The notes below the pieces were generated by a model, which searched no databases, was not told the origin of the DNA, and was given only the letters and a program-made list of their open reading frames with translations. The translations under genes and the position numbers were made by a program. Positions 34,123 through 42,685 of a DNA stretch of 64,000 nt are shown piece by piece (positions within the stretch are counted from its first letter, which is position 1; every line of letters starts with the position of its first letter). Location of the stretch: contig NZ_CANMFD010000001.1 of the NCBI RefSeq assembly GCF_947496995.1, positions 1,050,692 to 1,114,691 of the forward strand, written 5' to 3'. The DNA is from an uncultured Roseibium sp. (GTDB taxonomy: Bacteria > Pseudomonadota > Alphaproteobacteria > Rhizobiales > Stappiaceae).

Positions 34123-34998
34123 ATGCTCGATCTTGATCAGCTTCGAACCTTCGTGGCAATTGCCGAAGGCGGCAGTTTTACGCGGGCCGCGGACAACGTT
34201 CACAAGACACAGTCGGCGGTCTCCATGCAGATGCGCCGCCTTGAAGAGCGGGTCGGAAAACCACTTTTTGTCCGTGTCGGCCGCCAGTCCCGTCTGACGG
34301 AACACGGGGAACGGCTGCTGCATTACGCGCGGCGGCTGGTTCAGCTCAACGATGAAACCCTCGCCGCATTCGACGACACCGAGCTTGCCGGTCTGGTCCG
34401 GCTCGGTACGCCGGACGACTATGCCGACCGGTTCCTTCCGGAAATCCTGGCGCGGTTTTCCAGGTCGAATCCCAAGGCGGAGGTGAGCGTGGTCTGTGCG
34501 CCGACCCCCAATCTTGCCGACATGATTTCGGAAGGCGAACTGGATGTGGCGATTATCACCCATGTTCAGAAGAAAGGCCGCAAGAATGTGGATCTGGTCC
34601 GCCGGGAGCCGCTGCTCTGGGTCGTCTCGGCCCGTCACGCGGTTGAAAACGAATCCCCGCTTCCTCTGGCGCTGGGCCGCGCGACATGCGACTGGCGCAA
34701 GGCGGCGATCAATGCCCTGAGCGACCAGATGCGCGAGCATCGGCTGCTTTATTCGAGCTGGAATTCGACCGCGGTCGGTGCGGCGGTGCTTGCCGGTCTG
34801 GCGATTTCGGTTCTGCCGGAATCCGCATTGAGATCCGGCATGCGCGTTCTGACGGAGGCCGAAGGCTTTCCGCGCCTTCCCGATTGCGAGATCGGCATCA
34901 TGCGGTCCTGGCACAACAGCTCCAGGGTCACCGACGCTCTGGTCGAACATATCGTGTCTTCTCTGGACAACCTTTCGGTTCCTCTGGCCGCTGAATAG
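34123..34998 (+). CDS. LysR family regulator, first of a tandem pair (291 aa)
   Basis: The N-terminal winged helix (residues 4-62) reads LDQLRTFVAIAEGGSFTRAADNVHKTQSAVSMQMRRLEERVGKPLF. The effector domain begins near 90 (LVRLGTPDDYADRFLPEIL). The overall pattern is that of LrhA/PecT-like LysR proteins. It is followed by a paralogue 168 bases downstream and is divergent from the DUF1127 gene, a plausible target. The effector is unknown. Confidence 0.9.
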   Translation: MLDLDQLRTFVAIAEGGSFTRAADNVHKTQSAVSMQMRRLEERVGKPLFVRVGRQSRLTEHGERLLHYARRLVQLNDETLAAFDDTELAGLVRLGTPDDYADRFLPEILARFSRSNPKAEVSVVCAPTPNLADMISEGELDVAIITHVQKKGRKNVDLVRREPLLWVVSARHAVENESPLPLALGRATCDWRKAAINALSDQMREHRLLYSSWNSTAVGAAVLAGLAISVLPESALRSGMRVLTEAEGFPRLPDCEIGIMRSWHNSSRVTDALVEHIVSSLDNLSVPLAAE

Positions 34999-35166
34999 GT
35001 GTGAGCCGACCGGTACGCGTTTGTTTTGTAAGGGATTATCAAAATCCCTCACGTCATCGTGTGCTCAATTGGTCATTGAATTGTAAATGTTTGTGATGTA
35101 TCGTCCGCTTATTAATTCGAATCTCAAATCGCCCGCACGGGACACAGTTCATCTACAGGGTCTCTT

Positions 35167-36057
35167 ATGAGTCACGCATTAGATATTGACCAGTTGCGCA
35201 CGTTTTTGGCGATCGCCGAACTGGGAAGCTTTACGAAGGCGGGCGAGGCGGTGCACAAGACCCAGTCAGCCGTGTCCATGCAGATGCGTCGACTTGAAGA
35301 GCGCGTCGGGCAACCGATCTTCATCAAGGACGGCCGCCAGTCCAGGCTGACGGAAGACGGACTTCGGCTGGTCGAATTCGCCCGGCGGATGATCCTGCTG
35401 AACGACGAAACCCTGTCGGCCTTCAATGGCCAGAAGGAAGTCGGCCACGTGAAGCTGGGCGTGCCGGACGACTATGCGGACAGGTTGCTGCCGCAGGTTC
35501 TGGCGGCGTTCAACCGTCTCAATCCTTCCATTGAGGTTCAGGTCGAGTGCTCGAGCAGCGCGAAACTCACCGAAGCGATCCGCGAGGGGCAGCTGGATGT
35601 GGCGATCACCACGTCCGGAGATACTCTCAACCTGCGCGGTGAGATCATCCGGCGGGAACCGCTTTACTGGGTCACGTCGGCCCAACATTGCGCTCACACA
35701 CAGGATGTGATCCGCCTGGCGCTGGGCCCGGCGACCTGCAATTGGCGCCGGCTTTCCATGGATGCGCTCGACCGTGCCGGACGGCGCTACCGGGTGTCCT
35801 ACACCAGCGCCAGTGCAGCCGGGCTTGTTGGTGCGGTTCAGGTCGGTCTGGCAGTTACGGTCTTTCCCGAAAGCGCTATCCGCGACGGCATGCGCATTCT
35901 GGACGAGCGGGACGGATTTCCCTCACTGCCGTTCTGCGATATCGCGCTGCTGCGCTCCGACGATGCGCGTGAAGCCATGCATGACACGCTCTGCAATCAC
36001 CTGATTGCAGCCATCGGCAATGTCGGCACCGGGGCCGCACAGCTGGCCGCCGAATAG
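35167..36057 (+). CDS. LysR family regulator, second of a tandem pair (296 aa)
   Basis: A close paralogue of the previous gene: LDIDQLRTFLAIAELGSFTKAGEAVHKTQSAVSMQMRRLEERVGQPIF in the helix-turn-helix, then HVKLGVPDDYADRLLPQVL. Identity is high in the DNA-binding domain and lower in the effector domain, which suggests shared or overlapping operators with different ligands. It has its own 168-base AT-rich leader, so it is probably transcribed separately. It converges on the DMT exporter gene. Confidence 0.9.
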   Translation: MSHALDIDQLRTFLAIAELGSFTKAGEAVHKTQSAVSMQMRRLEERVGQPIFIKDGRQSRLTEDGLRLVEFARRMILLNDETLSAFNGQKEVGHVKLGVPDDYADRLLPQVLAAFNRLNPSIEVQVECSSSAKLTEAIREGQLDVAITTSGDTLNLRGEIIRREPLYWVTSAQHCAHTQDVIRLALGPATCNWRRLSMDALDRAGRRYRVSYTSASAAGLVGAVQVGLAVTVFPESAIRDGMRILDERDGFPSLPFCDIALLRSDDAREAMHDTLCNHLIAAIGNVGTGAAQLAAE

Positions 36058-36101
36058 GCGGCGTCAGCTTTTCAGCATAGATTACCGGAAGCCGCCGTTT
36101 T

Positions 36102-37019
36102 TCAGCGTGCGCGCAGCATGATCAGATTTCCGCCCAGGACGCAGAAGAGCCCGGCCACGGCCAGGGGCGTCCAGTGATAGCCTTCAAAGATCGTCGACAG
36201 CGTCAGCGCGACCACGGGGAAAAGAACGGTCGCATAGCCGGCGCGCGCCGAGCCGATCCGGCCCAGCAGCGTCAGATAGGAAGCGAAGGCGATCACCGAG
36301 GCGATGATCGCCAGATAGACGAGACCGCCGAAATAGGCGACCGACCACTCCACGGCAAAGCTTTGCCCCCTGAGAAGCGACACGATCCCCAGAAACACCA
36401 TGCCGTAGACCATGCCCCAGGCAGTGGCCGGCGTCACGCCGATGCCGCGCCGCTGAGTGTCGGCCGACAGCATGTTCCCGAAGCAGAAAGACAGCGTTCC
36501 CCCGATGCAGAAAGCCAGTCCGATGGCGGCATGCGAATTGAATTCGGCACCCGTGAGCTGTGGCCAGAACATCAGGCCGATGCCGATGAAGCCCATGAAA
36601 CCGGCGGCGAGGGCCAGAAGATTCGGCCGCTGACCGAATAGAATCAGGCCCAGGAACAGGTTGAATATGGACGCCGTGGAAAAGATCACCGCGAGCAGGC
36701 CGGAGGGCAGGTAGGACGCGCCGTAGTAGAAGAGCGTGAAATTGGTCGAGAACAGGAATGCACCGAGGCCGGCGAAACGCAGATGGTCCCGAAACGGGAA
36801 CGACATCCTGTGTCCCCGCGCTTTCGCCCAGATCATCATGACCGCTGCCGCCAGCACGAAACGCCAGAAGACGGAGACTTCCGGCGAGACAGTCGCGACC
36901 TGGCTCTTCATGGCGATCCAGCTGAATCCCCAGGCAAGCACGGTGGTGGCGTAAAGACCGTAGTCGGCCGGTGTGAAACCGGCAGTTTCCCGGCGCAGGG
37001 CAGGCGTGGCAACGCTCAT
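36102..37019 (-). CDS. EamA/DMT superfamily transporter (305 aa)
   Basis: Ten predicted transmembrane helices arranged as two EamA repeats (about 15-150 and 160-300). Typical stretches are TTVLAWGFSWIAMKSQV, ASYLPSGLLAVIFSTASIFNLFLGLILFGQRP and, in the second half, AIIASVIAFASYLTLLGRIGSARAGYATVLFPVVALTLSTIFEGYHWTPLAVAG. Such proteins export amino acids or other metabolites; the substrate cannot be assigned. It lies on the same strand as lldD, 280 bases away, and is probably independent. Confidence 0.9.
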   Translation of the reverse strand: MSVATPALRRETAGFTPADYGLYATTVLAWGFSWIAMKSQVATVSPEVSVFWRFVLAAAVMMIWAKARGHRMSFPFRDHLRFAGLGAFLFSTNFTLFYYGASYLPSGLLAVIFSTASIFNLFLGLILFGQRPNLLALAAGFMGFIGIGLMFWPQLTGAEFNSHAAIGLAFCIGGTLSFCFGNMLSADTQRRGIGVTPATAWGMVYGMVFLGIVSLLRGQSFAVEWSVAYFGGLVYLAIIASVIAFASYLTLLGRIGSARAGYATVLFPVVALTLSTIFEGYHWTPLAVAGLFCVLGGNLIMLRAR

Positions 37020-37298
37020 GTGAAAACCGATCCAGACTGTGATGCAGGGTAATCTGGTCGCCCCACCCCATCAGCACAAGTGATTGTTTTTGATCTTCTC
37101 ATCAGCAAAGACGATAGGTTTAAAGCAACTGCGCCCGTTCGTGGAGAAGTGTTCTTGCCGATGATATCCGCGCGCAACTTCCCGGCCAGAGCGGGTGCTG
37201 TGAAACCGAAACCCGCGTCCATACCGCGCGGGCCGAATTGTTCGGCGCCGCGCTCTTTTCTGCCTGTCTTGTGGTGCTCCGGGTTCTGCTGGCAGTCC

Positions 37299-38435
37299 TC
37301 AAAGAACCATGTTGTGTCGGCCCACCCTGGCGATGTCGGTTTCGCCGCAAAGTCCCATGGTGACGTCGAGTTCCTTGTGCAGAATCTCCAGTACCTTGGT
37401 CACGCCGTCCTTGCCTTTGGCGCCCAGGCCGTAGATGAAGGCGCGGCCGATATAGGTGCTGCGGGCACCCATGGCGACGGCCTTGAAGATGTCCTGGCCG
37501 GAGCGGATGCCGCCGTCGAAATGAACCTCGATCCGGTCGCCGACCGCATCGACGATGTCGCCCAGGACATCGTAGGAGGCCAGCGCGCCGTCGAGCTGGC
37601 GGCCGCCATGGTTTGAAACCACGATGGCGTCCGCACCGATATCGGCGGCGATCTTTGCGTCCTCGACGTCGTTGATGCCCTTGAGGATCAGCTTGCGATC
37701 CCAGTGTTTCTTGACCCATTCGACGGAGGACCAGTCCAGTGTCGGATCGAACTGGCTGTTGGTCCATTCGGCCAGCGACGTCATGTCGTCAACGCCCGAG
37801 ACGTGACCGTGAATGTTGCCGAACTGGCGCCGCTTGGTCTGCAGCATCTGCCAGCACCAGCGGGGCTTGAGCGCGAGATCCGCCAGCACGGCCGGGCCTG
37901 GCTTCGGCGGTGTCGACAGACCGTTCTTGATGTCCCGGTGACGCTGGCCGAGGACCTGAAGATCGAGCGTCAGTACCAGAGCAGAGCAGCCAGCCGTGTG
38001 CGCGCGCTGCATCAGTCTTTCGGAAAAGCCGCGGTCGCGCATCACGTAAAGCTGGAACCAGAAGGGCGACTTCGTGTTTTCCGCAACGTCCTCGATGGAA
38101 CAGATGCTCATGGTGGACAAGGTGAACGGGACACCGAATTCCTCGGCCGCCTGGGCAGCGAGGATCTCGCCATCGGCGTGTTGCATCCCGGTCAGCCCGA
38201 CCGGCGCGAGAGCGACCGGCATCGACACATCCTCCCCGATCATCGTCGTCTTGACGGAGCGGTTGTCGATGTTGCGGGCGACCCGCTGGCGCAGCTTCTG
38301 GCGCTGCAGCGCCGCCTCGTTCTCGTGATAGGTGCTCTGGGTCCAGGAGCCCGTGTCGGCATATTCGTAGAACATTTTCGGCACCCGGCGTTTTGCCAGA
38401 GCCTGCAGATCCGCAACATCGGTCACAATTGTCAT
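37299..38435 (-). CDS. lldD: L-lactate dehydrogenase, FMN-dependent (378 aa)
   Basis: A membrane-associated flavoenzyme that oxidises L-lactate to pyruvate and passes electrons to quinone. The alpha-hydroxy-acid oxidase signature SNHGGRQLDG (274-283) contains the catalytic His276. Tyr23/Tyr25 of MFYEYADTGS, PVALAPVGLTGMQHADGE, STMSICSIEDV and, near the end, DGGIRSGQDIFKAVAMGA complete the family pattern. It starts 20 bases after the GntR regulator stop, so the two form an operon controlled by lactate. Confidence 0.93.
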   Translation of the reverse strand: MTIVTDVADLQALAKRRVPKMFYEYADTGSWTQSTYHENEAALQRQKLRQRVARNIDNRSVKTTMIGEDVSMPVALAPVGLTGMQHADGEILAAQAAEEFGVPFTLSTMSICSIEDVAENTKSPFWFQLYVMRDRGFSERLMQRAHTAGCSALVLTLDLQVLGQRHRDIKNGLSTPPKPGPAVLADLALKPRWCWQMLQTKRRQFGNIHGHVSGVDDMTSLAEWTNSQFDPTLDWSSVEWVKKHWDRKLILKGINDVEDAKIAADIGADAIVVSNHGGRQLDGALASYDVLGDIVDAVGDRIEVHFDGGIRSGQDIFKAVAMGARSTYIGRAFIYGLGAKGKDGVTKVLEILHKELDVTMGLCGETDIARVGRHNMVL

Positions 38436-38454
38436 GGGTTTTCCTCCAGGATGC

Positions 38455-39231
38455 TCAGGAACGAGCTGAATTCTTCAGGGGTTTGTTGATCCTCAGACCG
38501 GCGAGCTGTTCGCGCTGGTCCATGGCCTGCGCGTCGGCCAGGGTGCCGCGCACGTAGTCGATATGATCCTGTGACGCCCGGTGGGCCCCGTCGGGGTCCC
38601 GGCGGCGGATGGCATCCGCGATGGACTTGTGCTGCTGCAAGAGTTCAATGCGCGCGGTCGGGTGGTGATAGAGACGCCCGCGGTTATAGAAAACGCCGTT
38701 TTCCAGCAGCCGGTAGCAGGACCTCAAGGTGTGCAGCATGACCACATTGTGGGCGGCCTCGCCGACCGCATGATGAAAGTCGACATCCAGCCGGGTTTCA
38801 GCGGCCAGATCTTCTGCGTCATGGGCGCTCTGCATCTGCCGGATGATCTCGTCAAGGCGCGCGATGTCGGACGGTGCGGCCCGCAAGGCGGCCTGTGCCG
38901 CAGCCTGGCTCTCGATGCCGCGCCTGAATTCGAAATAGTCGCTGATGGCGGAAGGATGCCGGGCGATGAGCTGAACGATGGCTTCGGAGAAGATCGGGCC
39001 GATCAGGTCGCAGACAAAGGTGCCACCGCCCTGGCGGGCTTCGATCAGTTGCCGCTCCTCAAGTTGCTTCAGAGCATCCCTGAGAACCGGTCGCGATACC
39101 TTCATGCGCTCGGCCAGGGTTCTTTCCGGAGGCAGTCTGTCCCCGGACTGCAGAACACCCTTCAGGATCAGATCCTCGATCTGTTCCACGGCGGCATCCG
39201 CCGTTTTCTGATGGTCTACAGGTTGAAACAT
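38455..39231 (-). CDS. GntR/FadR-family (FCD) regulator of lactate utilisation (258 aa)
   Basis: A winged-helix domain (about 8-75: ADAAVEQIEDLILKGVLQSGDRLPPERTLAERMKVSRPVLRDALKQLEERQLIEARQGGGTFV) is followed by an FCD ligand domain with metal-binding histidines in LDVDFHHAVGEAAHNVVMLH. Its position directly before lldD makes it an LldR-type regulator. The ATG at 39231 is preceded by GGAGAGG; an earlier in-frame ATG would add 35 residues of non-conserved sequence overlapping the operator-like repeat at 39278-39304. Confidence 0.87.
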   Translation of the reverse strand: MFQPVDHQKTADAAVEQIEDLILKGVLQSGDRLPPERTLAERMKVSRPVLRDALKQLEERQLIEARQGGGTFVCDLIGPIFSEAIVQLIARHPSAISDYFEFRRGIESQAAAQAALRAAPSDIARLDEIIRQMQSAHDAEDLAAETRLDVDFHHAVGEAAHNVVMLHTLRSCYRLLENGVFYNRGRLYHHPTARIELLQQHKSIADAIRRRDPDGAHRASQDHIDYVRGTLADAQAMDQREQLAGLRINKPLKNSARS

Positions 39232-39277
39232 GCCAGCCGGCCTCTCCGCGTCAGGCTGGAAAATAACGTCGAAACAG

Positions 39278-39304
39278 AAATTGGTCAATTTTCTTATCCA
39301 ATTT
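39278..39304 (-). promoter_or_regulatory. putative operator of the gntR-lldD operon
   Basis: AAATTGG (39278-39284) and CCAATTT (39298-39304) are perfect inverted arms 13 bases apart. They lie 47-73 bases upstream of the regulator start. FadR/LldR-type regulators use short TGGT/ACCA-like dyads; the wide spacing is unusual. Confidence 0.45.
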
Positions 39305-39405
39305 AACGGTACGCAATCACCCCATTTCAGCGTCATATTGTCCCGACAGAGCTAATCCTGGTTGGTCTCCCGACGCCACGGGGCGAAGGTGAAGCTCCAC
39401 GAACA

Positions 39406-40728
39406 ATGTGCGCAAACGGGGTTGCCAGCTTGGATCAGGGCTCAGAAAACGGATCGTCCTTTCCTGCCTTCCGGACATCGCCGCTGCGCGAGAAGGTCCT
39501 GGGCGAAGTCCATGCCCGCCCGCTTCGCCCCCTTGGCAGTCCGCGGACCGTCTTGCATTACGCCTTTCTGACCGGTGTGCAGGAAGCGGCCGAAGATCAT
39601 GCCTGGCTGAACGAATTTTGCGTTTCCAGGGGAGGGCACGGCCCGGCGCCCGGCGCCCGTCATCACAGGCTTTCCTTTGGCGGCGGTACGCTCAGCTGGG
39701 AACAGCATGCGGAATTCACCACCTACACATGGGATGGGGCCGCAAGGTCCGAAACGCTTTTCGGGTCGGTGCCGGCATCCCATCCTTTCGGCGCGGCCTT
39801 CAGGGCACCTGGCGACCTCTTGGTCGCTGTCCGTCTGGAAGTGCGCGGGTCCGAAGATATTCAGGATTGGCGGGAGAGGTTCGACGCCGGCAGTCTGACC
39901 GTGTCCGAGGTGGAGGACAGCGCTGCCCTGGTGGCAACCGATTTCCGCCAGGACGGTGACGGCCTGACCCGCTTTCTCGTGCTCAACCGTTCGCTGAGCG
40001 ACGTGCGTCTCGGCGCGGTCGTGCAACGCCTTCTGGAACTGGAAACCTATCGAACGCTGGCCATGCTCGGCCTGTTCAAGGCGACGGACCTGCAACCGGA
40101 GATCAGACGGTTCGAGATAGAACTGGCCGAATTGACGGAACAGATAAAGGAATCGTCCGGACTGGGGGCGAACCAGAAACTGCTGGGAAGGCTGAGCGAA
40201 ATGGCGGCCGCCTTGGAAGCCGGGGCGACGGCGAGCGCGTTCCGCTTTGGCGCAAGCCGGGCCTACGACGGGATCGTCAAGGCCAGACTGCATGCACTGA
40301 AGGAGAAAGCCGCTCCCGGAGACCTGTCGATGGCTGCGTTCCTGACGCGCCGTTTGACGCCTGCCATGCAGACCTGCCAGGCGACCGAGGATCGCCAGGC
40401 CATGCTGTCCCGCAAACTCGCAAGGGCCACGACCCTGCTGCGCACGCGCGTTGATGTCGAGTTGGAGGACCAGAACAGCAAACTGCTGCAGTCCATGAAC
40501 CGCCGTGCCCATCTGCAACTGAGGCTGCAGCAGACCGTCGAGGGACTGTCGGTTGCGGCCGTCAGCTACTATGTGGTCGGGCTGATTTACTATCTGGCGA
40601 AGGCTGCCACGGAGACCGGATTGCCCGTCCCGGATGCGAATGTCACCACCGGGCTCGCCGTGCCTGTTGTCTTGCTCCTGATCTGGTGGCTGGTCCGGCG
40701 AATCCGCAAGAAGCACGACGATCACTGA
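39406..40728 (+). CDS. DUF3422 family protein (440 aa)
   Basis: The family signature appears at residues 25-55: LREKVLGEVHARPLRPLGSPRTVLHYAFLTG. The middle is predominantly helical with coiled-coil character (for example EIRRFEIELAELTEQIKESSG), and the C-terminus has two hydrophobic segments (about 375-425: VEGLSVAAVSYYVVGLIYYLAKA and LAVPVVLLLIWWLV) that would anchor it in the inner membrane. DUF3422 has no known function. The start is uncertain because no good ribosome site precedes the ATG at 39406. It is divergent from the gntR-lldD operon. Confidence 0.82.
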   Translation: MCANGVASLDQGSENGSSFPAFRTSPLREKVLGEVHARPLRPLGSPRTVLHYAFLTGVQEAAEDHAWLNEFCVSRGGHGPAPGARHHRLSFGGGTLSWEQHAEFTTYTWDGAARSETLFGSVPASHPFGAAFRAPGDLLVAVRLEVRGSEDIQDWRERFDAGSLTVSEVEDSAALVATDFRQDGDGLTRFLVLNRSLSDVRLGAVVQRLLELETYRTLAMLGLFKATDLQPEIRRFEIELAELTEQIKESSGLGANQKLLGRLSEMAAALEAGATASAFRFGASRAYDGIVKARLHALKEKAAPGDLSMAAFLTRRLTPAMQTCQATEDRQAMLSRKLARATTLLRTRVDVELEDQNSKLLQSMNRRAHLQLRLQQTVEGLSVAAVSYYVVGLIYYLAKAATETGLPVPDANVTTGLAVPVVLLLIWWLVRRIRKKHDDH

Positions 40729-40901
40729 AGCCTCTGGCGCCGGCCACGCGCATGATCCATAGGGCAACGATGCCAGGGAAATTGCCCCGGAAAACAAAAC
40801 AGTCCGGGAAATCCCGGCCTCAGCGTGGTGACGAAGCAATAGCTTTACCGCTGTCATCAACTCTGTTGAGTGAACTGAGAAGCTGACTACCACCCTCGGC
40901 A

Positions 40902-41027
40902 GTCATCCCGGCCAAGCGCAGCGCGAGCCGGGATCGGAGAGCCACATTCTTTGCTGTTACGGCATTCTCTATCAATAGCTGACGGCTCACCGATCCCGTA
41001 TCTTCGCTACGCTGCGTCCGGGATGAC
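40902..41027. repeat. inverted REP-like palindromic unit
   Basis: Two 40-base units face each other across about 40 bases: GTCATCCCGG...CCGGGATCGG (40902-40937) and CCGATCCCG...CCGGGATGAC (40990-41027). Their outer and inner ends are complementary, so the block can fold as one long hairpin. Two related short hairpins, CCGGGAAATCCCGGCCT, flank it near 40805-40820 and 41057-41073. This fills the 368-base gap between the DUF3422 and cytochrome genes, in which I see no gene. Confidence 0.75.
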
Positions 41028-41096
41028 GACTTGAGGGTTCTCACCAGTCCGGGGCCGGGAAATCCCGGCCTCTCGAGTGTTGTCAGCCGAATGGGC

Positions 41097-41492
41097 TTAT
41101 TTGGTCGTGCCGTCTTCGTTGAACTGCGCCAGGTAAGCGATCACGTTTTCGCGGTCGGCTTCTTTCTTCAGTCCGGCGAACGCCATCTTGCCCTTGGGAA
41201 TGAGATCCTTCGGCTTGGTCAGGTACACATCCAGCGTCTCGACGTCCCAGACCTTGCCGTCTCCCACTTCAAGGAGAGACTTGGAGTATTTGTAGTCTTC
41301 AATCGCGCCGAACGGACGGTCGACAATTCCGTTGAGCTCCGGCCCGACCTTGTTCTTGGCGCCTTCACCAACCGCATGGCAGGCGGCGCATTTCTTGAAA
41401 ACCTTCTCACCCTTGGCGGGGTCGCCTTCGGCACTTGCCTGCACGGTCAGCGCAAGAAGCGCCGTTCCGGCGATTATCAGCAATCGCTGCAT
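41097..41492 (-). CDS. class I c-type cytochrome (131 aa)
   Basis: A periplasmic electron carrier. A signal peptide is cleaved near residue 21 (LLALTVQASA before EGDPAKGEK). The haem motif is CAACH (Cys35, Cys38, His39) and the sixth ligand is Met103 in PKGKMAFAGLKK. The fold matches cytochrome c2/c550. The ATG at 41492 has GGGAG upstream. The gene stands alone between the palindromic repeat and a LysR gene, so its partners (bc1 complex, oxidase or a periplasmic dehydrogenase) are not revealed by context. Confidence 0.93.
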   Translation of the reverse strand: MQRLLIIAGTALLALTVQASAEGDPAKGEKVFKKCAACHAVGEGAKNKVGPELNGIVDRPFGAIEDYKYSKSLLEVGDGKVWDVETLDVYLTKPKDLIPKGKMAFAGLKKEADRENVIAYLAQFNEDGTTK

Positions 41493-41585
41493 AGTATTCT
41501 CCCTCGGATTTAAACTCTCAACCACACAACAGGATGCAAGAGATCGACGCAAGTGACGCACAGTCGCAGGCACATTGTGTCGCGG

Positions 41586-42530
41586 TCAGCTTGCCCGCGC
41601 CGCGCTCGGCAGATGGAGCCAGTCTTCCAGGCCGGCGTCCCAATAGGGCGAAGAGCCGTAAAGATGCGCCAGGAAATCGATGAAGACCCGGACTTTCGCC
41701 GGCAGGAACTGGCGGCTCGGATAAACCGCGTAGAGGCCGACATCTTTCGACGCCCTGTATTCCGGCAACAGGATCTGCAGTTTGCCCGCCCGCAACTCCG
41801 GACCCACATCCCATGTCGAGCGAAGAGCGATCCCGACACCGGCCAGCAGACATTCGCGCACGACTTCGTTGGAGTTGGTCTTGATGGGCGCACGCGTGCG
41901 GATGGTCACCGTGCCGTCGGGGCCGGCCAGCCGCCAGGGGTCCTGATTTGTCGCGGCCAGCGTCACATGATTGCCCGCCAGGTCTTCGATGCTTTGTGGT
42001 GCGCCGTGCCGTTTCACATAGTCGGGGCTGGCGCACAGGATCCGGTGCACGGGGGCAAGTCGGCGGGCGACAAGACTGGAGTCGGACAGTTCCGCGATGC
42101 GGACCGCAAGGTCGTAACCGTCCCCGACGATGTCGACGAAATCGTCGGAAAGATCGAGGTTGACCGAGAGGTCCGGGTTTTCGATCAGGAATTTTCCCAT
42201 GTGCGGGGCGATATGCAGACGGCCGAAGGACGTCGGTACAGCCACTTTCAGAATGCCGCGCGCCCGGGCGGACCCGCGTGACACGAAGGATTCGGCTTCT
42301 TCCACCGAGGCCAGTATGGCGATGACACGTTCGTAAAAACCCTGCCCCGCCTCCGTCATGGCGATCTGGCGCGTCGTTCGCTGCAGGAGCCGCGTCCCGA
42401 GTTTTTCCTCAAGCCGCCGGATGCGCTTGGAGACCACGGCTGGCGACAGGTTCATTTCACGCCCGGCCGCGGACATGCTGCCGGCGCTCACCACTCGGGC
42501 GAAAATCTCCATGTCGGTCAGATTGCTCAT
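41586..42530 (-). CDS. LysR family regulator divergent from the glycolate oxidase genes (314 aa)
   Basis: The helix-turn-helix at residues 1-60 reads MEIFARVVSAGSMSAAGREMNLSPAVVSKRIRRLEEKLGTRLL, of the CrgA/AaeR-like LysR branch. The effector domain starts near 90 (GILKVAVPTSFGRLHIAPHM). It shares a 155-base spacer with glcD on the opposite strand, the classical layout for a LysR protein that controls its divergent neighbour. The role in glycolate metabolism is therefore inferred from position only. GAGAGA precedes the ATG at 42530. Confidence 0.88.
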   Translation of the reverse strand: MSNLTDMEIFARVVSAGSMSAAGREMNLSPAVVSKRIRRLEEKLGTRLLQRTTRQIAMTEAGQGFYERVIAILASVEEAESFVSRGSARARGILKVAVPTSFGRLHIAPHMGKFLIENPDLSVNLDLSDDFVDIVGDGYDLAVRIAELSDSSLVARRLAPVHRILCASPDYVKRHGAPQSIEDLAGNHVTLAATNQDPWRLAGPDGTVTIRTRAPIKTNSNEVVRECLLAGVGIALRSTWDVGPELRAGKLQILLPEYRASKDVGLYAVYPSRQFLPAKVRVFIDFLAHLYGSSPYWDAGLEDWLHLPSAARAS

Positions 42531-42685
42531 TTTCAATCTCTCAGAAAGACATCTATTATTGTGCGGACGTTTCCCTTGGCCGAGATACTTGCCACACTTG
42601 AGGGGAGCTGTTGATCTATCACCACTGCTTACGTACGAGCAATTTGCGTGGATCATCAAACGTATATGTGAAAGGAGTCCACTCT

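Noticed and set aside
37016..37222. A 68-codon minus-strand frame between lldD and the DMT transporter
   Set aside because: No ribosome site and no recognisable pattern; it overlaps the transporter start region.
39442..40893. A 483-codon minus-strand frame over the DUF3422 gene
   Set aside because: The DUF3422 signature on the plus strand is clear; the antisense product has no recognisable features.
40729..41096. CRISPR-like or insertion-sequence reading of the repeats near 41 kb
   Set aside because: The units are inverted, not regularly spaced direct repeats, and no transposase or target duplication is present.
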